Shown: positions 47,914-57,648 of the stretch, one piece after another
How positions within the stretch are numbered: the first letter of the stretch is position 1
Layout: every line of letters starts with the position of its first letter
Assembly: GCA_963762735.1 (NCBI GenBank)
Contig: CAVXMG010000053.1
Span: 1 to 64,000, forward strand
DNA length: 64,000 bases
Source of the DNA: DASXKD01 sp963762735
GTDB lineage: Bacteria; Actinomycetota; Actinomycetes; Streptosporangiales; Streptosporangiaceae
Reading direction: 5' to 3'
Position numbers and translations under genes: made by a program
Notes under the pieces: generated by a model
The model's database searches: none
The model's input: only the letters and a program-made list of their open reading frames with translations
What the model was told of the DNA's origin: nothing

Positions 47914-48861
47914 ATGCAGATCGGCATGATCGGCCTGGGCAAGATGGGCGGCAACATGGCGGAGCGCCTGCGCCGCGCAGGACACGACGTGGTCGGCTAC
48001 GACCACCACCCCGAGCGCAGGGACGTCGCAACCCTGGCAGAGCTGAGGGACCGGTTGTCCGCGCCGCGCGCGGTGTGGGTCATGGTCCCCGCGGGCGGCC
48101 CGACCCAGCAGACGATCGACGAGCTCAAGGGCCTGCTCGAAGCCGGGGACCTGATCATCGACGGCGGCAACTCGCACTACGTCGATGACCAGGAGCACGC
48201 CAAGATGCTCGGCGAGACCGGCATCCACTTCGTCGACGCCGGGGTCAGCGGCGGGGTCTGGGGCCTGCAGAACGGCTACGGCCTGATGGTCGGCGGGGAC
48301 GACGAGGACGTGCACCGCCTGATGCCGGTGTTCGAGGCGCTCAAGCCCGAAGGCGAGTTCGGTTTCGTGCACGCGGGCAAGGTGGGCGCCGGCCACTTCG
48401 CCAAGATGGTCCACAACGGCATCGAGTACGGCATCATGCAGGCCTACGCCGAAGGCTACGAACTGCTCGCGGCGACGGACTTGGTGACCGATGTCGCCGG
48501 TGCCTTCTGCAGCTGGCGGGGCGGCACGGTGATCCGCTCCTGGCTGCTCGACCTGCTCTGCAAGGCGCTCACCGAGGACCCGGGCCTGGAGAAGATCCGC
48601 GGCGTGGCCCAGGACTCCGGAGAGGGCCGGTGGACCGTGCAGGCGGCGATCGACCACGCGGTGCCGATGCCGGTGATCAGCGCTGCCCTGTTCGCGCGGT
48701 TCGCCTCGCGCCAGGACGACTCTCCCGCGATGAAGGTCGTCGCCGCGTTGCGCAACCAGTTCGGCGGGCACGCAGTCACCGCCTCAGGCACAGATCCAGC
48801 CGATACGGAAGGCCCATCCAGCCTCCTGACCCCTGCGCATCCGGGCATGGCGCGGGGCTAG
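47914..48861 (+). CDS. gnd: 6-phosphogluconate dehydrogenase, short (decarboxylating-type) form
   Basis: A 315-residue enzyme from ATG 47914 (MQIGMIGLGKMGGNMAERL). It has the Rossmann loop GLGKMGGNM, DGGNSHY, the catalytic region GVSGGVWGLQNGYGLMVGGD and GHFAKMVHNGIEYGIMQAYAE. The short form equals the YqeC/GntZ type, and the DHHPERR after strand 2 does not by itself settle NAD versus NADP preference. Its place between dnaN and recF is a streptomycete-like trait. Confidence 0.93.
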   Translation: MQIGMIGLGKMGGNMAERLRRAGHDVVGYDHHPERRDVATLAELRDRLSAPRAVWVMVPAGGPTQQTIDELKGLLEAGDLIIDGGNSHYVDDQEHAKMLGETGIHFVDAGVSGGVWGLQNGYGLMVGGDDEDVHRLMPVFEALKPEGEFGFVHAGKVGAGHFAKMVHNGIEYGIMQAYAEGYELLAATDLVTDVAGAFCSWRGGTVIRSWLLDLLCKALTEDPGLEKIRGVAQDSGEGRWTVQAAIDHAVPMPVISAALFARFASRQDDSPAMKVVAALRNQFGGHAVTASGTDPADTEGPSSLLTPAHPGMARG

Positions 48862-49028
48862 CCTGCACCCGGGAGACGGGCCGCCCCGGACAGTCGGCGC
48901 CCGGGTTCCAGAGGTCGCGCCCCAGGACTGCGCGCGACGCGGTTTTGTCCCGCGTCCGGCGCCGGGGTCCCTGGGGGTCGACCTCTGTCCGGCACTGGGC
49001 GAGGAGCGCGTGCGAGTAACCTCGGCGT

Positions 49029-50300
49029 GTGCACCTGAGCCGCCTCGCCCTCGCCGATTTCCGGTCCTACGCCGCGGTGGACCTGAGCCTGGAGCCTGGG
49101 GTGAGCACGTTGATCGGCGCGAACGGGCAGGGCAAGACGAACGTGGTCGAGGCGGTCGGCTACCTGGCGACACTGGGCAGCCACCGGGTCGCCAGCGACG
49201 GCCCCCTGGTCCGCCACGGGGCGGAGCGGGCCATCCTGCGCGGCGCGGTGACCTCCGCCGAGCGCGACAGCCTGGTGGAGATCGAGATCAACCCCGGCCG
49301 TGCGAACCGTGCCCGGCTGAACCGCGCGCCGGTGTCCCGCCCGCGCCAGGTCCTCGGCGTGCTGCGCACCGTGCTGTTCGCCCCCGAGGACCTGTCCCTG
49401 GTCAAGGGGGACCCCGAGCAGCGCCGCCGGTACCTTGACGACCTGCTGGTCGCCCGGGCGCCACGGTATGCCGCGGTCCGCGGTGACTACGAGCGGGTGC
49501 TGCGCCAGCGCACCGCGCTGCTCAAGTCGCTGCGCGGCCGGCCGTGGGCCCGCCAGCTCGCCGGTGCCGGGCGGCCGGACCCGCCGGGTTCCCGCCCCGG
49601 TTCCCCGGGCGAAGAGTTCCCCGGGGAGCAGGACGGCCACGGCGCCATGGAGGGCTCCGCCGCGACCACGCTCGACGTGTGGGACGAGCACCTGGCCACG
49701 AAGGGCGCCGAGTTGCTGGCCGCCCGGATCAGCCTCACCGGCGCACTCAGGCCGCTGGTCGTCCAGGCCTACGCCGCGGTGTCCGGCGAGATCGCGACGG
49801 CGTCAATTGCGTACCGGCAGGCGTTCAGCATCAATATCCCCGGTCAGCGGAACGGCGTAGATGCCGCCGACCGGCCCGAGCCGGAGCCGGACGCGGGAAA
49901 GCTGACGGCATGGCTGCGCGAGGCGCTGGCGCTGGCCCGGGCCGAGGAGATCGAGCGGGGGGTGTGCCTGGTCGGCCCGCACCGTGACGAACTCGAACTG
50001 CGGATCGGCGACCTGCCCGCCCGCGGTTACGCCAGCCACGGCGAGTCGTGGTCGGCCGCGCTCGCGCTGCGGCTGGCCGCCTTCGAGCTGCTGCGCGAGG
50101 CCGGGGACGATCCGGTGCTGCTGCTCGACGACGTGTTCGCGGAACTCGACTCGGGACGGCGGGAGCGCCTCGCGGCCGTGGCGGCGGGCGCGGAGCAGGT
50201 AATCGTCACCGCGGCCGTGGCGCAGGACGTCCCGCCGGTGCTCGCGGGCGCCCGCTTCGAGGTCGCGGAGGGGAGCGTGACGCGTGCCGGAGGAGGCTGA
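49029..50300 (+). CDS. recF: DNA replication and repair protein RecF
   Basis: A 423-residue SMC-like ATPase starting at GTG 49029 (VHLSRLALADFRSYAAVDLS). Walker A is GANGQGKTN, the signature region is SHGESWSAALALRLAAFELL and Walker B is LLLDDVFAELDSGR. A Gly/Pro-rich insertion (about residues 175-215) separates the arm halves. It loads RecA at gaps. It overlaps the next gene by 17 bases. Confidence 0.94.
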   Translation: MHLSRLALADFRSYAAVDLSLEPGVSTLIGANGQGKTNVVEAVGYLATLGSHRVASDGPLVRHGAERAILRGAVTSAERDSLVEIEINPGRANRARLNRAPVSRPRQVLGVLRTVLFAPEDLSLVKGDPEQRRRYLDDLLVARAPRYAAVRGDYERVLRQRTALLKSLRGRPWARQLAGAGRPDPPGSRPGSPGEEFPGEQDGHGAMEGSAATTLDVWDEHLATKGAELLAARISLTGALRPLVVQAYAAVSGEIATASIAYRQAFSINIPGQRNGVDAADRPEPEPDAGKLTAWLREALALARAEEIERGVCLVGPHRDELELRIGDLPARGYASHGESWSAALALRLAAFELLREAGDDPVLLLDDVFAELDSGRRERLAAVAAGAEQVIVTAAVAQDVPPVLAGARFEVAEGSVTRAGGG

Positions 50301-51081
50301 CTGGCAGCGCCGGGCCCGGCTGGCCGCCGACGCGCTTGCGGAGGCCAAGGCGGACGCCCAGGCCAAGGGCCATTACCCGGCGCACAGAGGCCGGGCGCGG
50401 TCGGCTCGCGGCGGGCTCGCCCCAGCGCCGGCGCCCGAGGCACCGGGGGCGGGCGTACCGGGGGGCGATGTACCCGGGGCGGGCCTACCCGGGGCTGGGG
50501 TACCGCGGGCCGATGGATCTGCCGCGCCGGGCGGATCGCCGTCGGCGGACGGGGTGCCGGGCGAGGGCCCGGTCGGCGCGGCTCGGGGCTGCCGTGCCGG
50601 CGAGGCTGCCGTGTCCAGTGAGGCTGCCGTACCGGGCCAGCCCGTGGTGCCGGGCCGGCAAGGGCTCCGTGGCCAGGCCGCGGTTACCGGCGCGCGGCGG
50701 CCGCGCCGCGGCGGGCGCACCCGGCGTGAGGACCCGCAGCCGCTGGCCACCGCCCTGGACGGGCTGCTTGGCGACCAGGGCTGGCGGCTGGCGGCCGCGG
50801 TCGGCTCGGTGTTCGGCCGCTGGGACCAGCTCGTCGGGCCCGATGTGGCCGCTCACACCAAGCCGGAGCGGTTCAACGACGGCGAGCTTGTGGTGATCGC
50901 CGACTCCGCCGCCTGGGCCACGCAGGTGAGATTGCTCACGTCCGCGGTGCTGCGCAGGCTGAACGAGGAACTGGGGCACGGGACGGTCACCCGGGTGGTG
51001 GTGAGGGGCCCGGCGCCGCCCCGCCGGATGGGCCCGCTGCGGGTGCGCGGCACGCGAGAACATAACGACGACTACGGCTGA
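50284..51081 (+). CDS. DUF721 (DciA-like) protein with Pro/Gly repeat linker
   Basis: 265 residues from GTG 50284, inside the recF end. The N-terminal 40 residues are basic/helical, residues about 45-140 are a low-complexity tract of GVPGGDVPGAGLPGAGVP-like units, and the C-terminal DUF721 domain follows (LATALDGLLGDQGWRLAAAV, FGRWDQLVGPDVAAHTKPER, LVVIADSAAWATQVRLL). DUF721 is related to DciA, the DnaB loader or operator of bacteria lacking DnaC. This fits its fixed place between recF and gyrB. Confidence 0.85.
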   Translation: MPEEADWQRRARLAADALAEAKADAQAKGHYPAHRGRARSARGGLAPAPAPEAPGAGVPGGDVPGAGLPGAGVPRADGSAAPGGSPSADGVPGEGPVGAARGCRAGEAAVSSEAAVPGQPVVPGRQGLRGQAAVTGARRPRRGGRTRREDPQPLATALDGLLGDQGWRLAAAVGSVFGRWDQLVGPDVAAHTKPERFNDGELVVIADSAAWATQVRLLTSAVLRRLNEELGHGTVTRVVVRGPAPPRRMGPLRVRGTREHNDDYG

Positions 51082-51100
51082 GTCAGGCGGCATTACCAGG

Positions 51101-51106
51101 TAAAAT
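51101..51106 (+). promoter_or_regulatory. candidate -10 element of the gyrB promoter
   Basis: TAAAAT lies 84 bases before the gyrB TTG start in a locally less GC-rich stretch. No clear -35 is seen, so this is a weak call. Confidence 0.3.
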
Positions 51107-51189
51107 CGAAGGAGAAGTTGCCTCCGGGACGGGAAAAGCGGGGGCTGACACATGGTCCCGGGCGCATCCCTTTCAGGAGGAGCTTGTTC

Positions 51190-53127
51190 TTGTCGTACGA
51201 CGCGCGCTCGATCACGGTCCTAGAAGGCCTTGAGGCGGTCCGCAAGCGACCGGGTATGTACATCGGCTCCACCGGTGAGCGTGGTCTCCATCACCTGGTC
51301 CAGGAGGTGGTGGACAACGCCGTCGATGAGGCCCTGGCCGGTTACTGCGACCGGATCGAGGTCACCCTGCTCCCCGACGGCGGGGTCCGGGTGGCCGACA
51401 ACGGCCGTGGCATCCCCGTCGACAACCATCCGGTGGAAAACCGGCCTGCCGTCGAGGTAGTGCTCACCACCCTGCACGCCGGCGGCAAGTTCGGCGGCGA
51501 GTCCTACGCGGTCTCCGGCGGCCTGCACGGTGTCGGCGTCTCGGTGGTCAACGCGCTGTCCAGGCGGCTGGACGTCGAGGTGCTGCGGGACGGTTACGCC
51601 TGGCGGCAGTCCTACCGCATCGGCGAGCCCGCGGACGAGCTGGTCCGCGGCGAGGCGACCGACCTTCACGGCACCATAATCACTTTCTGGCCGGACGAGA
51701 ACATTTTCGAAAGCACCGAATGGAGCTTCGAGACGCTTTCCCGTCGGCTCCAGGAAATGGCGTTCCTGGTCCGCGGCCTGACTATCGTGTTCGCCGACCA
51801 GCGCCCCGCGTACGTCAACGGCGAGCCACGGATGGTGACTTACCAATACGACGGCGGCATCGCCGACTTCGTCCGCTACCTGAACGGCACCAAGGATCCG
51901 GTGCACAGCTCGGTGATCGAGTTCGGCGAGGAGGGCACGGGCATCTCGGCCGAGGTCGCCATGCAGTGGAACTCGTCCTACGCGGAATCGGTGTACACGT
52001 TCGCGAACACGATCAACACGGCCGAGGGCGGGACCCACGAGGAGGGTTTCCGCGCCGCGCTCACTTCGATCGTGAACCGGTACGCACGCGACCAGAAATT
52101 GCTCCGCGACAAGGACGAGAACCTGTCCGGCGAGGACGTGCGGGAAGGCCTTGCCGCGATCATCCATGTCAAGCTGGCCGAACCGCAGTTCGAGGGGCAG
52201 ACCAAGACCAAGCTCGGTAACACCGAGGCCAAGTCGTTCGTGCAGAAGGTGTGCAACGACCACCTGCGGGACTGGTTCGAGCGCAACCCCGGCGAGGCCA
52301 AGGACATCATCACCAAGGCCACCCAGGCGGCCCGGGCCAGGATCGCCGCCAGGCAGGCCCGCGACCTGACCAGGCGCAAGGGCCTGCTGGAGTCGACCTC
52401 GCTGCCGGGCAAGCTGTCGGACTGCCAGTCGGGCGAGCCGGAGAAGTGCGAGATCTACGTGGTCGAGGGTGACTCGGCCGGCGGCTCGGCCAAGTCCGGC
52501 CGGGACCCGCTGTTCCAGGCAATCCTTCCCATCCGGGGCAAGATCCTCAACGTGGAAAAGGCCCGTATCGACCGGGTTCTGAAGAACAACGAGGTCCAAG
52601 CGCTAATCACGGCCCTGGGCACCGGTATCCACGACGAATTCGACATCACCAGGCTGCGCTATTTCAAGATCATTCTGATGGCCGACGCTGACGTGGACGG
52701 CCAGCACATCAGGACGCTGCTGCTCACCCTGCTGTTCCGGTTCATGAAGCCGCTGATCGAAGCGGGCCACGTATACCTCGCCCAGCCGCCGCTCTACAAG
52801 ATCAAGTGGGAGGGGCGCGGGAACGCCCCGGAGTACGCCTACTCCGACCGGGAGCGGGACGCGGTGATCGAGGCGGGCATCGCGGCCGGCCGCAAGGACC
52901 CCCGGCCCCGCGACGGGGTCCAGCGGTTCAAGGGCCTGGGCGAGATGAACGCGAACGAGCTGTGGGAAACCACGATGAACCCGGCGCACCGGGTGCTGCT
53001 CCAGGTCACGCTGGACGACGCGGCGCAGGCGGACGAGCTGTTCAGCGTGCTGATGGGCGAGGACGTGGAGGCACGGCGGTCGTTCATCCAGCGCAACGCC
53101 AAGGACGTGAGGTTCCTCGACATCTAA
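51190..53127 (+). CDS. gyrB: DNA gyrase subunit B
   Basis: 645 residues from TTG 51190, chosen because AGGAGG lies nine bases upstream and SYDARSITVLEGLEAVRKRP follows at once; the frame is open from 51118. It has the GHKL ATPase (VQEVVDNAVDEALAGYCDRI, GGLHGVGVSVVNALS), the transducer with ATP-contacting lysine QTKTKLGN, and TOPRIM EIYVVEGDSAGGSAKSGRD with MADADVDGQHIRTLL. The length is typical for actinobacteria. Confidence 0.97.
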   Translation: MSYDARSITVLEGLEAVRKRPGMYIGSTGERGLHHLVQEVVDNAVDEALAGYCDRIEVTLLPDGGVRVADNGRGIPVDNHPVENRPAVEVVLTTLHAGGKFGGESYAVSGGLHGVGVSVVNALSRRLDVEVLRDGYAWRQSYRIGEPADELVRGEATDLHGTIITFWPDENIFESTEWSFETLSRRLQEMAFLVRGLTIVFADQRPAYVNGEPRMVTYQYDGGIADFVRYLNGTKDPVHSSVIEFGEEGTGISAEVAMQWNSSYAESVYTFANTINTAEGGTHEEGFRAALTSIVNRYARDQKLLRDKDENLSGEDVREGLAAIIHVKLAEPQFEGQTKTKLGNTEAKSFVQKVCNDHLRDWFERNPGEAKDIITKATQAARARIAARQARDLTRRKGLLESTSLPGKLSDCQSGEPEKCEIYVVEGDSAGGSAKSGRDPLFQAILPIRGKILNVEKARIDRVLKNNEVQALITALGTGIHDEFDITRLRYFKIILMADADVDGQHIRTLLLTLLFRFMKPLIEAGHVYLAQPPLYKIKWEGRGNAPEYAYSDRERDAVIEAGIAAGRKDPRPRDGVQRFKGLGEMNANELWETTMNPAHRVLLQVTLDDAAQADELFSVLMGEDVEARRSFIQRNAKDVRFLDI

Positions 53128-53226
53128 CGGCCGGGCAGGCGCCGCGGCCGTCTTGAGCCGCGCGGGCGCCGGCCGGTCATCGTGGCCAGCAAACCGCCGT
53201 TCATCAGGCACGGGAAGGATCAGCTA

Positions 53227-55827
53227 GTGACGGACGTGGACTCGGGAACCGTAGCGTCCGGTGGAGGTGACCGGACCGAGCCGGTCGACATCCAGGTCGA
53301 GATGCAGCGCAGCTACATCGACTACGCGATGTCGGTCATCGTCGGCCGTGCCCTGCCCGACGTCAGGGACGGGCTCAAGCCCGTGCACACGCGCATCCTC
53401 TACGCGATGTACGACGGCGGCTACCGGCCGGACCGTGGCTACTCCAAGTGCGCCAGGGTCATCGGCGATGTGATGGGCCAGTACCACCCGCACGGCGACT
53501 CGGCCATCTACGACGCGCTGGTGCGCCTGGCCCAGCCGTGGGCGATGCGGATGCCCCTGGTCGACGGGCAGGGCAACTTCGGCTCGCCTGGTAACGACCC
53601 GGCGGCCGCCTACCGGTACACCGAGTGCCGGCTCGCCCCGCTCGCGATGGAGATGCTCCGGGACATCGACAAGGACACCGTCGACTTCCGGCCCAACTAC
53701 GACGGGCGTTCCAGCGAGCCCGTGGTCCTCCCGGCCAGGTTCCCCAACCTGCTGGTCAACGGCTCGGAAGGGATCGCGGTCGGCATGGCGACCAAGATCC
53801 CGCCGCACAACCTGCGCGAGGTGGCGTCCGGCGCGCAGTGGTACCTGGACAACCCCGAAGCGACCGACGACGAGCTGCTCGCAGCACTGCTCGAGCGGGT
53901 CAAAGGCCCCGACTTCCCCACCCGCGGCCTGATCGTCGGGCACCGGGGCATCGAGGAGGCCTACCGCACCGGGCGCGGCTCCATCATCATGCGCGCCGTG
54001 GTCGAGGTGGAGGAGGACAACCGCGGCCGTGCCTGCCTGGTGGTCACCGAACTCCCCTACCAGGTCAACCCGGAGAACCTGGCCGCCAAGATCGCCGAAC
54101 TGGTGCGCGAAGGCCGGGTCGGCGGTATCGCCGACATCCGCGACGAGAGCAGCGGCCGCACCGGCCAGCGGCTGGTGATCATTCTCAAGCGGGACGCGGT
54201 CGCCAAGATCGTGCTGAACAACCTGTACAAGCACACCCAGCTCCAGGAGACGTTCGGCGCGAACATGCTGGCGCTCGTCGACGGGGTGCCCCGCACGCTC
54301 CGGCTCGACCAGCTCATCAGGCACTGGGTGACGCACCAGGTCAACGTGATCGTCCGGCGTACCCGTTACCTGCTGCGCAGGGCGCAGGAGCGCGCGCACA
54401 TCGTCACCGCGCTGCTGAAGGCGATCGACCAGATCGACGCGGTGATCGCGCTGATCCGCGGCAGCGAGTCCGCCGCGGCGGCGCAGCAGGGCCTGCAGGA
54501 CCTGCTCGACATTGACGAGGAGCAGGCCCGCGCCATCCTCGACATGCAGCTGCGCAGGCTCGCCGCCCTGGAGCGCCGCCAGCTCACCGACGAGTACGAG
54601 AACCTCATGGCCCAGATCGCCGAGTATGAGGGGATTCTCGCCTCGCCGGAGCGGCAGCGGGAGATCATCGGCGAGGAACTTGGCGAGATCGTGGCCAAGT
54701 ACGGGGACGACCGGCGCACGCAGATCATCGCCTGGGACGGTGACGTCACCAACGAGGACCTCATCGCCGAGGAAGACGTGGTCGTCACGATCACCCGGGG
54801 CGGCTACGCCAAGCGGACCAAGATCGATCTCTACCGGGCCCAGCGCCGCGGCGGCAAGGGGGTCCGCGGTGCCCAGCTGCGCACCGACGACATCGTGGAC
54901 CACTTCTTCGTGACCACCACGCACCGCTGGATCCTGTTCTTCACCAACAAGGGCCGGGTGTACCGGGCGAAGGCCTACGAGCTGCCCGATGCCGCCAGGG
55001 ATGCCCGCGGCCAGCACGTGGCGAACCTGCTGGCGTTCCAGCCCGACGAGCGCATCGCCGAAGTGCTGGCGCTGCCGGACTACTCGGTCGCGCCGTACCT
55101 GGTGCTGGCCACCAAGGGCGGGCTGGTGAAGAAGTCGCGGCTGACCGACTTCGACTCGCCGCGCGCGGGCGGGATCATCGCGATCAACCTGCGCGAGGAC
55201 GACGAGGTGATCGCCGCGCGGCTGATGTCACCGGACCAGGACCTGCTGCTGGTCAGCAAGAAGGCACAGGCACTGCGATTCCACGCCACCGACGAGGTGC
55301 TCAGGCCGATGGGCCGGGCCACCTCGGGCGTCATCGGGATGCGGTTCGCCAACGGCGACGAACTGCTCGGCATGTACGTGGTGCGCGAAGGCGCGGACGT
55401 GCTGGTCGCCACCGCGGGCGGCTACGCCAAGCGCACCCCCGTCGACGAGTACCCGATCAAGGGACGGGGCACGATGGGCGTGGTGACGGCCAGGATCGTC
55501 GACCAGCGGGGCGAGCTTGTCGGCGCACTCATGGTGCAGCCGGAGGATGAGGTCTTCGCGATCACCTCTGCTGGCGGCGTCATCAGGACCGCCGCCGCCG
55601 AGGTCAAGCAGTCCGGCCGGCAGACGATGGGCGTGCGGCTGATGAACCTCGCCACCGGGGACAGCGTGGTGGCCGTCGCACGCAACGCCGAGGCCGCCTC
55701 CGAAGTGGAAACAGGCGACGACGAGGCCGATGACGAGGACCTGTCCGCGGCGGACGAGGCCTCGGCGGTCGGCCCGTCGGCAGAGGCAGATGCCGACCTG
55801 ACCGCGGGTGACCCCTCGGACGGGTGA
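53227..55827 (+). CDS. gyrA: DNA gyrase subunit A
   Basis: 866 residues from GTG 53227, which has GGGAAGG at a good distance; the in-frame GTG at 53182 lacks one. The winged-helix core carries the quinolone region HPHGDSAIYDALVRLAQPW, with Ser and Asp unmutated, and the catalytic Tyr in AYRYTE. The C-terminal six-bladed beta-pinwheel holds the GyrA box in RRGGKGVRG and repeats of the type TxxGYAKRT. An acidic tail (DDEADDEDLSAADE) ends the protein. Confidence 0.97.
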   Translation: MTDVDSGTVASGGGDRTEPVDIQVEMQRSYIDYAMSVIVGRALPDVRDGLKPVHTRILYAMYDGGYRPDRGYSKCARVIGDVMGQYHPHGDSAIYDALVRLAQPWAMRMPLVDGQGNFGSPGNDPAAAYRYTECRLAPLAMEMLRDIDKDTVDFRPNYDGRSSEPVVLPARFPNLLVNGSEGIAVGMATKIPPHNLREVASGAQWYLDNPEATDDELLAALLERVKGPDFPTRGLIVGHRGIEEAYRTGRGSIIMRAVVEVEEDNRGRACLVVTELPYQVNPENLAAKIAELVREGRVGGIADIRDESSGRTGQRLVIILKRDAVAKIVLNNLYKHTQLQETFGANMLALVDGVPRTLRLDQLIRHWVTHQVNVIVRRTRYLLRRAQERAHIVTALLKAIDQIDAVIALIRGSESAAAAQQGLQDLLDIDEEQARAILDMQLRRLAALERRQLTDEYENLMAQIAEYEGILASPERQREIIGEELGEIVAKYGDDRRTQIIAWDGDVTNEDLIAEEDVVVTITRGGYAKRTKIDLYRAQRRGGKGVRGAQLRTDDIVDHFFVTTTHRWILFFTNKGRVYRAKAYELPDAARDARGQHVANLLAFQPDERIAEVLALPDYSVAPYLVLATKGGLVKKSRLTDFDSPRAGGIIAINLREDDEVIAARLMSPDQDLLLVSKKAQALRFHATDEVLRPMGRATSGVIGMRFANGDELLGMYVVREGADVLVATAGGYAKRTPVDEYPIKGRGTMGVVTARIVDQRGELVGALMVQPEDEVFAITSAGGVIRTAAAEVKQSGRQTMGVRLMNLATGDSVVAVARNAEAASEVETGDDEADDEDLSAADEASAVGPSAEADADLTAGDPSDG

Positions 55828-55978
55828 TCCGCACAGCATGGCCGAACAGGTAGATTCGTCGTTGTTTGCAACGGATCGGGGGGGCAAGGCGTCATAGAAG
55901 TACCGGCCAGGAACGCGCGCCTGCGCCGGTAGTGTTGCCGGATAAGCTCGACCAAGGAGCTTCCCGAAGGAGGACGGC

Positions 55979-57204
55979 GTGGATCACCGCGTGGAGCCAC
56001 CAGCGTGGCTGCCTCAGGGGGCTGCGCCGGAAGCAGCCGATCCTGAGGCTGACGACAGTACTGCGACTGAGGACGCACAACAAGTCCAGGACAGCAACGA
56101 AGCGCCGGCCGAGGCCGCCGCCGAAGAGTTCTCCAACGGCAACGGCCACGACAGTTCCTTCACCTACTCCCGCGACGACTCCTATCACTACGGCGGGGAG
56201 TCGCCATTCGGCAAAGGCACCAGTTACCGAAGCCCGTTCACGCCGCACACGTCGTCCAGCACGAGCTATGAGCCCGAGGAACCGGCATCGGCGGAGAACG
56301 GCCTGCCGGGCGGCGACCTGGCCGACAGCGACGACACGCCAGAAACCGGTCCTGCCGGGCATGACCTGCCAGCCAGTGGGCTCACCGAGGGCGGGCTGCC
56401 CAGCGACGCGCTCCCCGGCAACGACCTTCCGGCCAGCGGCCTCGACGACCCGGCCATGCCCGACACGGGCTTCGCGAGCGCCGCGTCGGGCTTCAACAGC
56501 CCTGGGACCAACTACACCGACCACGGGACCAACTACACCGACCACGGTTCCGGGTCGAGCTACGCTGACACGGCCGCGGCGAGCTACAGCGCCCCCGCCG
56601 CACTGCCGTACCCGGCCGCCGAGCCATTGGCGTCCGCGGGCACGCCCGCCAGTGAGCCCACCACCCGCGCGTTCAGCGGCCCGGGCACCACCGCCAGTGA
56701 ACAGCGGGCGACGTTCAGCAGCGGCGCTGCCGCCGCCGGTGGCATCGGTGCAGCCCTGCGCGCTGGCAACAGCAGCGGGGCACGTCCAGGTTCTCCCGCG
56801 GCCAGGAGTCGGTGAAGAGCCGCCCGGCCACCTCGGCCCGTAAGGCCAACCTGGTGATATCGCGGGTCGAGCCCTGGTCGGTCATGAAGTTCAGCTTCCT
56901 GATCTCCCTGGTCCTCTGGATCGTGATGTTCGTCGCGGTGGCCCTGCTCTACTACGCGCTATCCAGCCTCGGCGTCTTCGACGCCCTGCAGCGGACCCTG
57001 GCCAGCGTCACCTCCAGCCAGACCTCGGCCGGCGTGGACCTGACCAAATGGACCTCCGCACCGCGGATACTGGGCTACACCATGCTGATCGGCGCGGTCG
57101 ACGTCGTCCTTATCACCGCCATCGCCACCGTGGGCGCGGTCGTCTACAACCTGGTGACGCACCTTGGCGGCGGGATCGAGGTCACCCTCAAGGAGACCGA
57201 CTAG
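55979..57204 (+). CDS. DUF3566 membrane protein with long disordered N-terminus (frame break or overlapping pair)
   Basis: Start GTG 55979 with GAAGGAGG. The first 278 codons are low-complexity (NYTDHGTNYTDHG, many PASGL/DLPASGL units) and end at 56815. The DUF3566 domain follows in another frame from GTG 56812 (VKSRPATSARKANLVISRVE), with two helices (FLISLVLWIVMFVAVALLYY and ILGYTMLIGAVDVVLITAIA). Family members usually carry both parts in one chain, and GQESVKSRP reads well upstream of 56812. One base error near 56790 is therefore likely, although the GTGA overlap could couple two genes. It is always located after gyrA in actinobacteria, with unknown role. Confidence 0.82.
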
Positions 57205-57289
57205 CACGCCACAGTCACGGATGCGGTAACCTTTCCCGTCGGCGTGCTCCAGCCGGGCCCGGGTCGCGGGCCGCAGGTACCGCCGCCGA

Positions 57290-57366
57290 GGGGCTATAGC
57301 TCAGCCGGTTAGAGCGCTTCCCTGATAAGGAAGAGGTCCGTGGTTCAAGTCCACGTAGCCCCACCA
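57290..57366 (+). tRNA. tRNA-Ile (GAT)
   Basis: A full cloverleaf. The acceptor GGGGCTA pairs with TAGCCCC, followed by the discriminator A and an encoded CCA. The D arm is AGCTCAGCCGGTTAGAGC, the anticodon loop CTGATAA gives GAT, and the T arm GTGGTTCAAGTCCAC is intact. It follows gyrA-DUF3566 as in most actinobacteria. Its 3' half is the attachment site of the adjacent island. Confidence 0.97.
57320..57366 (+). repeat. attachment site copy 1 (in tRNA-Ile)
   Basis: The 47 bases from the anticodon loop (CCCTGATAAGG) to the CCA end are identical to the distal copy, so the element restored a complete tRNA on insertion. Confidence 0.93.
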
Positions 57367-57372
57367 AAGTAA

Positions 57373-57400
57373 GGCCAGGTCAGAGACCCGATCTCTGGCC
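57373..57400 (+). terminator. hairpin after tRNA-Ile
   Basis: GGCCAG (57373-57378) and CTGGCC (57395-57400) pair, extended by AGA/TCT, with a T-rich tail TTCTGCTTCT. It is likely the tRNA terminator, and it lies inside the island. Confidence 0.6.
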
Positions 57401-57405
57401 TTCTG

Positions 57406-57457
57406 CTTCTAGGGCCACCCTCTGGCCCTAGAAGTGGCCCTAGAAGCACTAGGGCCA
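57406..57457. repeat. left-end 12-base arm-like repeats
   Basis: TGGCCCTAGAAG occurs twice in tandem (57423-57434, 57435-57446). An inverted full copy CTTCTAGGGCCA lies at 57406-57417 and an inverted half copy TAGGGCCA at 57450-57457. Short, repeated, mixed-orientation sites about 40-90 bases inside the att core resemble arm-type integrase sites. Confidence 0.6.
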
Positions 57458-57648
57458 GAGGGCGTGGCCGGTTCGCTGCCGGTGCGTTCACGCGAGACCC
57501 CTGGGGGGCCGATCCCCGGGGGTCTCTTTGATGCTTCGCCAGCCTGGACCTTGCGGACCTGGAGTCGGCACCTGCAAAGAAGAGGCAACTCGCTCGCTGA
57601 GCCTTTCCGGTATGCTGCTCACCACTGGATATCTAACCCAGGAGCAAA

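Noticed and set aside
53400..53560. Quinolone-resistance mutation in GyrA
   Set aside because: The Ser and Asp positions in GDSAIYD are the susceptible residues.
51220..55017. Long antisense frames under gyrB and gyrA (459 and 597 codons)
   Set aside because: Mirror images of strongly conserved genes on the other strand, caused by GC-biased codons.
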